Positions 4,862 through 7,290 of a DNA stretch of 7,290 bases are shown piece by piece. The translations under genes and the position numbers were made by a program. Source of the DNA: Alphaproteobacteria bacterium (GTDB lineage Bacteria > Pseudomonadota > Alphaproteobacteria > RS24); assembly GCA_009920875.1 (NCBI GenBank), contig RFZE01000070.1, positions 1 to 7,290 on the forward strand, in the 5' to 3' direction. The stretch's first letter is position 1. Each line of letters begins with the position of its first letter. Below the pieces are notes generated by a model. The model saw only the letters and a list, made by a program, of their open reading frames with translations. It did not search any database and was not told the DNA's origin.

Positions 4862-6381
4862 CTTAACTGCTCCAGAAATTTTTTGGTGCTGGCTTGCACG
4901 CCGTTGCGCTTATCATCGGGCATTTTATCAAGATTGCGATAGACCATGCCCATGCGCGGATTGCCGCCCAGCTTGTCGCGATGGCGTATCATGAAATCCC
5001 AATAAAGATAATTGAACGGGCACGCCTCATCGCCATAGGGCTGTTTCACCTTATAGGTGCAATCCGCGCAATGGTCGGACATGCGGTTAATATAGGCGCC
5101 CGAGGCGGCATAGGGTTTGGAGCCGACCACCCCGCCATCGGCAAACAGTGCCATGCCATGCGTATTGGGCAATTGCACCCATTCAAAAGCATCGGCATAG
5201 ACCTCCAAATACCATTGATTGACCGCGCTTGGGGCAAGCCCCGCCAAAAGCGCGAAATTGCCGGTCACCATCAGGCGTTGAATATGATGCGCATAAGCAT
5301 AATCGCGGGTGGCGCCAATCGCTTCGCGCATGCAGGCCATATCGGTTTCGCCGCTATAATAAAACTCGGGCAAGGGGCGGGTATGGTCGAAATAATTGCT
5401 GTCGGCATAAGCGGGCATTTTATGCCAATACAGGCCGCGAATAAATTCGCGCCAGCCGAGAATTTGGCGGATAAACCCTTCCACCGCATTGAGCGGCGCC
5501 TGCCCGTCATGATAGCGCGTTTCGACTTGGCGGCACACGCTGAGCGGGTCAAGCAGGCCGAGATTAATGCTGGCCCCGACCAGACCGTGATAGAGAAACG
5601 CCTCACCGCTTTTCATCGCGTCTTGATAATCGCCGAATTGCGGCAGGCAAAAATCGAGCCAATGGGCCAATTGCTCTTGCGCCTGCGCGGCCGTGACCGG
5701 CCAAGCAAATTTATCCAGCGTGCCGACATGATTGCCGAAATGGGTTTTCACCACGTGCAGCACATTTTGCGTTATCTCATCCGGCGGGAAATGCAGGCGC
5801 GGCGGCGGCATATGGCCTTTCGGCAATTTTTTGCGGTTTTCGCTATCATAATTCCATTGTCCGCCCAGCGGTTCATCGCCATCCATCAGCAAGCCGGTTT
5901 TGCGGCGCATCTCGCGATAGAAAAATTCCATACGCAATTGCTTTTTGCCATCGGCCCAACGCTCAAACGCCGCATGGTCGGCGATGAAACGGCTATCGGG
6001 CAAAATCTCCACCTCAATACCAAGCTTGTCGGGCCAATTTTGCATGTCCTGCATCAGCCGCCATTCACCGGGCTCGGTGACAATCAGCCGGTCAAACCCT
6101 TCGCGTTTGACCATGAGCGCAATGGCCTCGGCAAATCCATTGATTTGTTTTTCGGCCCCATAAGGGAGGTAAAACACCGCCCGCCCCTGCGCGCGCAAGT
6201 GTTCGGCAAAGTGCCGCATGGCTGAAAATATCAGGGCAATTTTTTGTTGGTGATGGCGCACATAAGAAGCCTCATCGGCCAATTCGGCCATCAGCACGGG
6301 CGCGTCTTTATCCGCCGCCAGGCTGGTCAGCGTCGGGGTAAGCTGGTCGCCCAATATAAGAATAAGCGGCTTATCAGCCAT
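4858..6381 (-). CDS. phrB: Iron-sulfur (6-4) DNA photolyase, PhrB/CryB type
   Basis: This 507-residue protein is a prokaryotic (6-4) photolyase (FeS-BCP group), which uses FAD and blue light to reverse pyrimidine (6-4) photoproducts in DNA. The N-terminal antenna domain begins [10 protein letters not shown] (5-14); the FAD-binding helical domain fills the rest. The four [4Fe-4S] ligands are Cys350, Cys438, Cys441 and Cys454, the same numbers as in Agrobacterium PhrB, and so are the active-site pair His365-His366 ([13 protein letters not shown]) and Tyr430. This agreement, and the identical length, fix the start at the ATG complement of 6379-6381. AAAAGG lies nine bases upstream. The open frame continues 106 codons further upstream but reads antisense to another gene and into DUF2256 sequence. 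The start overlaps the DUF2256 stop by eight bases, and the 3' end overlaps the small CxxC gene by four. All key residues look intact. Confidence 0.95.
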   Translation of the reverse strand: MADKPLILILGDQLTPTLTSLAADKDAPVLMAELADEASYVRHHQQKIALIFSAMRHFAEHLRAQGRAVFYLPYGAEKQINGFAEAIALMVKREGFDRLIVTEPGEWRLMQDMQNWPDKLGIEVEILPDSRFIADHAAFERWADGKKQLRMEFFYREMRRKTGLLMDGDEPLGGQWNYDSENRKKLPKGHMPPPRLHFPPDEITQNVLHVVKTHFGNHVGTLDKFAWPVTAAQAQEQLAHWLDFCLPQFGDYQDAMKSGEAFLYHGLVGASINLGLLDPLSVCRQVETRYHDGQAPLNAVEGFIRQILGWREFIRGLYWHKMPAYADSNYFDHTRPLPEFYYSGETDMACMREAIGATRDYAYAHHIQRLMVTGNFALLAGLAPSAVNQWYLEVYADAFEWVQLPNTHGMALFADGGVVGSKPYAASGAYINRMSDHCADCTYKVKQPYGDEACPFNYLYWDFMIRHRDKLGGNPRMGMVYRNLDKMPDDKRNGVQASTKKFLEQLR

Positions 6382-6526
6382 TTCGCACATCCTTTTCGCG
6401 GCGGCAACGCTCTGAGCAATAGCGTATATTTTCCCAATCACGCGCCCATTTTTTGCGCCAAGCAAAGGGGCGGGCGCATGTCGGGCAAAGTTTTTGCGGC
6501 AGGTCAGATTTTTTACGCATGGCCAT
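6374..6526 (-). CDS. DUF2256 domain mini-protein (putative zinc-binding)
   Basis: A 50-residue ORF reads ATG (complement of 6524-6526) to TGA (complement of 6374-6376). Its core, [15 protein letters not shown], then W-x4-YCSERCRR, is the signature of the DUF2256 family (COG4338), which is known to sit beside photolyase/cryptochrome genes. Cys14, Cys17, Cys37 and Cys41 could bind one zinc. The ATG at 6526 gives the usual N-terminus (MAxxKxxLPxK); an internal ATG at 6520 would give 48 residues. No Shine-Dalgarno sequence precedes either, so a leaderless or very short leader is possible. The last eight bases overlap the photolyase start, and the photolyase ribosome site lies inside this gene, so the two are translationally coupled. 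The function is unknown; a DNA-binding or cluster-assembly helper for the photolyase is a guess. Confidence 0.88.
   Translation of the reverse strand: MAMRKKSDLPQKLCPTCARPFAWRKKWARDWENIRYCSERCRREKDVRNG
6391..6396 (-). promoter_or_regulatory. phrB: Ribosome binding site deciding the photolyase start
   Basis: The minus strand reads AAAAGG followed by nine bases and ATG GCT GAT (start at 6381). A competing in-frame ATG (complement of 6388-6390) directly touches the AAAAGG and leaves no spacer. The 6381 start is therefore preferred, in agreement with PhrB residue numbering. Confidence 0.6.
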
Positions 6527-6574
6527 GAGGAGGAAATGGCGTGTAAAATGCGAAGGTCAAGGCTTTTGTAGCGA

Positions 6575-6603
6575 TTGACAAACGCCTTTTGTCTCGCCAA
6601 TTT
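6575..6603 (+). promoter_or_regulatory. Possible promoter of the DsbA-like gene
   Basis: A perfect -35 hexamer TTGACA (6575-6580) is followed after 17 bases by CAATTT (6598-6603), a poor -10. The position is right for the gene starting at 6623, since the candidate start of transcription would fall just before the GGGGGAG ribosome site. The weak -10 overlaps the palindrome at 6595-6607. Confidence 0.25.
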
Positions 6604-6607
6604 GGCG
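6595..6607. promoter_or_regulatory. Palindrome CGCCAA-T-TTGGCG in the divergent intergenic region
   Basis: A perfect 13-base dyad (six-base arms around one T) lies in the 96-bp gap between the divergent DUF2256-phrB operon and the DsbA-like gene. It overlaps the candidate -10 region of the latter and ends eight bases before its ribosome site. Size and symmetry suit a dimeric repressor operator; a chance repeat is possible. No regulator gene is visible nearby. Confidence 0.35.
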
Positions 6608-6622
6608 GCTTGGGGGAGATTA

Positions 6623-7290
6623 ATGGGATTGACGCTCAGCACTTTTATATCGTCGTTTTGGCTGTCGCGCCGTTTAAGGCGGTTTCGCCATGGACGCATG
6701 GAATTTGCACGAAAACTGTCAGGGCGGCGCGCTGAAGTTTTATATTTCCATCAACCTGATGATCCTTACAGCCAATTAACAGCGCAAGTTTTAACCGATT
6801 TGCAGGCGCGCTATGACATTAGCATTAAGGTTATGCTGGTTGACGCACCGAGTGATGACATGGCGCCGGAACGGGCGGCGTTGGAAAACTATAGCCGGCG
6901 TGATGCCGCCGCCATTGCACCGTTTCATGACCTGCAATTTACCGACCCCGGTCAACAGCCTTCCGAATCGAGCCTGAAATTGGCACGCCGCACTTTGGCG
7001 GCGTCGAGTAATTTGGTCAAAGCGGCGGCTGAAATCGGTATGGCATTTTGGGGCGATGATACCGATAAGCTTGATCGCACGGCCATGGTGTCAGATGACC
7101 AGACCGAACGCGTGTTCCGTGAAGGCACGCGTTTGCGCGCCCAATTGGGGCATTATCTGGGTGCCACTTTTTATTTTGAAGGCGAATGGTATTGGGGGGT
7201 TGACCGATTGCCTTATTTGGAAGAAAGGCTGGCGGCTAGCGGCCTGCGCTTGAGTGGTTGTCGGCAGCTTTGCCATTTTCAGTCGCGTCC
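6623..7290 (+). CDS. DsbA-family (thioredoxin-fold) protein lacking CxxC, 3' partial
   Basis: The frame runs open from ATG 6623 past the window edge (222 codons visible). GGAG at 6615-6618, four bases before the ATG, supports the start; a second in-frame ATG at 6698 lacks one. Residues 38-52 (EVLYFHQPDDPYSQL) form the first strand and active-site turn of a DsbA-like fold. DDPYS stands where DsbA has CxxC, so disulfide exchange is unlikely and the protein is closer to the HCCA-isomerase-type branch. A later GHYLGATFYF and GEWYWGVDRL (about 176-196) match the C-terminal part of a DsbA domain and belong to a family of DsbA proteins with two such regions, from memory. The first 36 residues are short-hydrophobic then arginine-rich, the wrong order for a signal peptide, so the protein is probably cytoplasmic. 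The gene is divergent from the photorepair operon. Substrate and function are unknown. Confidence 0.8.
   Translation, partial: MGLTLSTFISSFWLSRRLRRFRHGRMEFARKLSGRRAEVLYFHQPDDPYSQLTAQVLTDLQARYDISIKVMLVDAPSDDMAPERAALENYSRRDAAAIAPFHDLQFTDPGQQPSESSLKLARRTLAASSNLVKAAAEIGMAFWGDDTDKLDRTAMVSDDQTERVFREGTRLRAQLGHYLGATFYFEGEWYWGVDRLPYLEERLAASGLRLSGCRQLCHFQSR

Noticed and set aside
4894..6225. 443-residue open frame on the plus strand opposite the photolyase
   Set aside because: It is a shadow of the photolyase codons: low-complexity Ala/Ile/His-rich translation, no recognisable domain and no ribosome site. The minus-strand frame has all catalytic residues of a known enzyme.
6536..6571. 11-codon plus-strand ORF after GAGGAGG
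   Set aside because: GGAGG lies only two bases from the ATG, the peptide is tiny and lacks features, and the purine run is the complement of the DUF2256 upstream region.
6382..6699. N-terminal extension of the photolyase frame (106 extra codons on the minus strand)
   Set aside because: It is antisense to the 5' end of the DsbA-like gene and out of frame with the DUF2256 gene. It has no photolyase-like sequence, and the start at 6381 reproduces PhrB length and cysteine numbering exactly.

Overview
The window looks like a compact chromosomal segment of an alphaproteobacterium with moderate GC. Three things point that way: the enoyl-CoA hydratase/isomerase and HIT proteins have proteobacterial, alpha-like forms; the photolyase aligns residue for residue with the Agrobacterium iron-sulfur photolyase PhrB; and one leader carries a 16-base match to the alphaproteobacterial 16S rRNA 3' end. 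Species cannot be assigned. There are no tRNA or rRNA genes, insertion sequences, CRISPR arrays or prophage genes.

Layout. (1) 1-194 (+): the C-terminal end of a small membrane protein, ending one base before the tail of the next gene. (2) 196-2505 (-): a two-gene operon, an FGGY sugar kinase followed by a crotonase-fold enzyme. (3) 2506-2790: a busy divergent intergenic region. On the minus strand it holds an unlisted 31-codon ORF with an extreme Shine-Dalgarno sequence and a TTG start, two small hairpins, a strong intrinsic terminator, and a likely kinase promoter whose -35 lies inside that terminator. (4) 2791-3842 (+): a two-gene unit, a GloC/YcbL-type metallo-beta-lactamase-fold thioesterase and a HIT-family protein 2 bp later. 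(5) 3889-4605 (+): a C-factor-like short-chain dehydrogenase. (6) 4607-6526 (-): a tightly overlapping three-gene photorepair operon. Its order is a DUF2256 mini zinc-binding protein (too short for routine ORF lists), the iron-sulfur (6-4) photolyase PhrB with its four cluster cysteines at the same residue numbers as the Agrobacterium enzyme, and a second small CxxC...CxxH protein of unknown function. (7) 6623 to the window end (+): a DsbA/thioredoxin-fold protein without a CxxC active site, running off the edge and divergent from the photorepair operon.

How the parts fit together. The photorepair operon is the clearest functional unit: overlapping reading frames (8 and 4 nt) tie two tiny putative metal-binding proteins to a light-dependent DNA repair enzyme. 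The thioesterase and HIT proteins look like housekeeping metabolite-cleaning enzymes. The kinase/crotonase pairing has no obvious pathway logic, and the kinase departs from the xylulokinase consensus in several binding motifs. The most novel element is the small-ORF/terminator/leaderless-promoter arrangement at 2511-2704.
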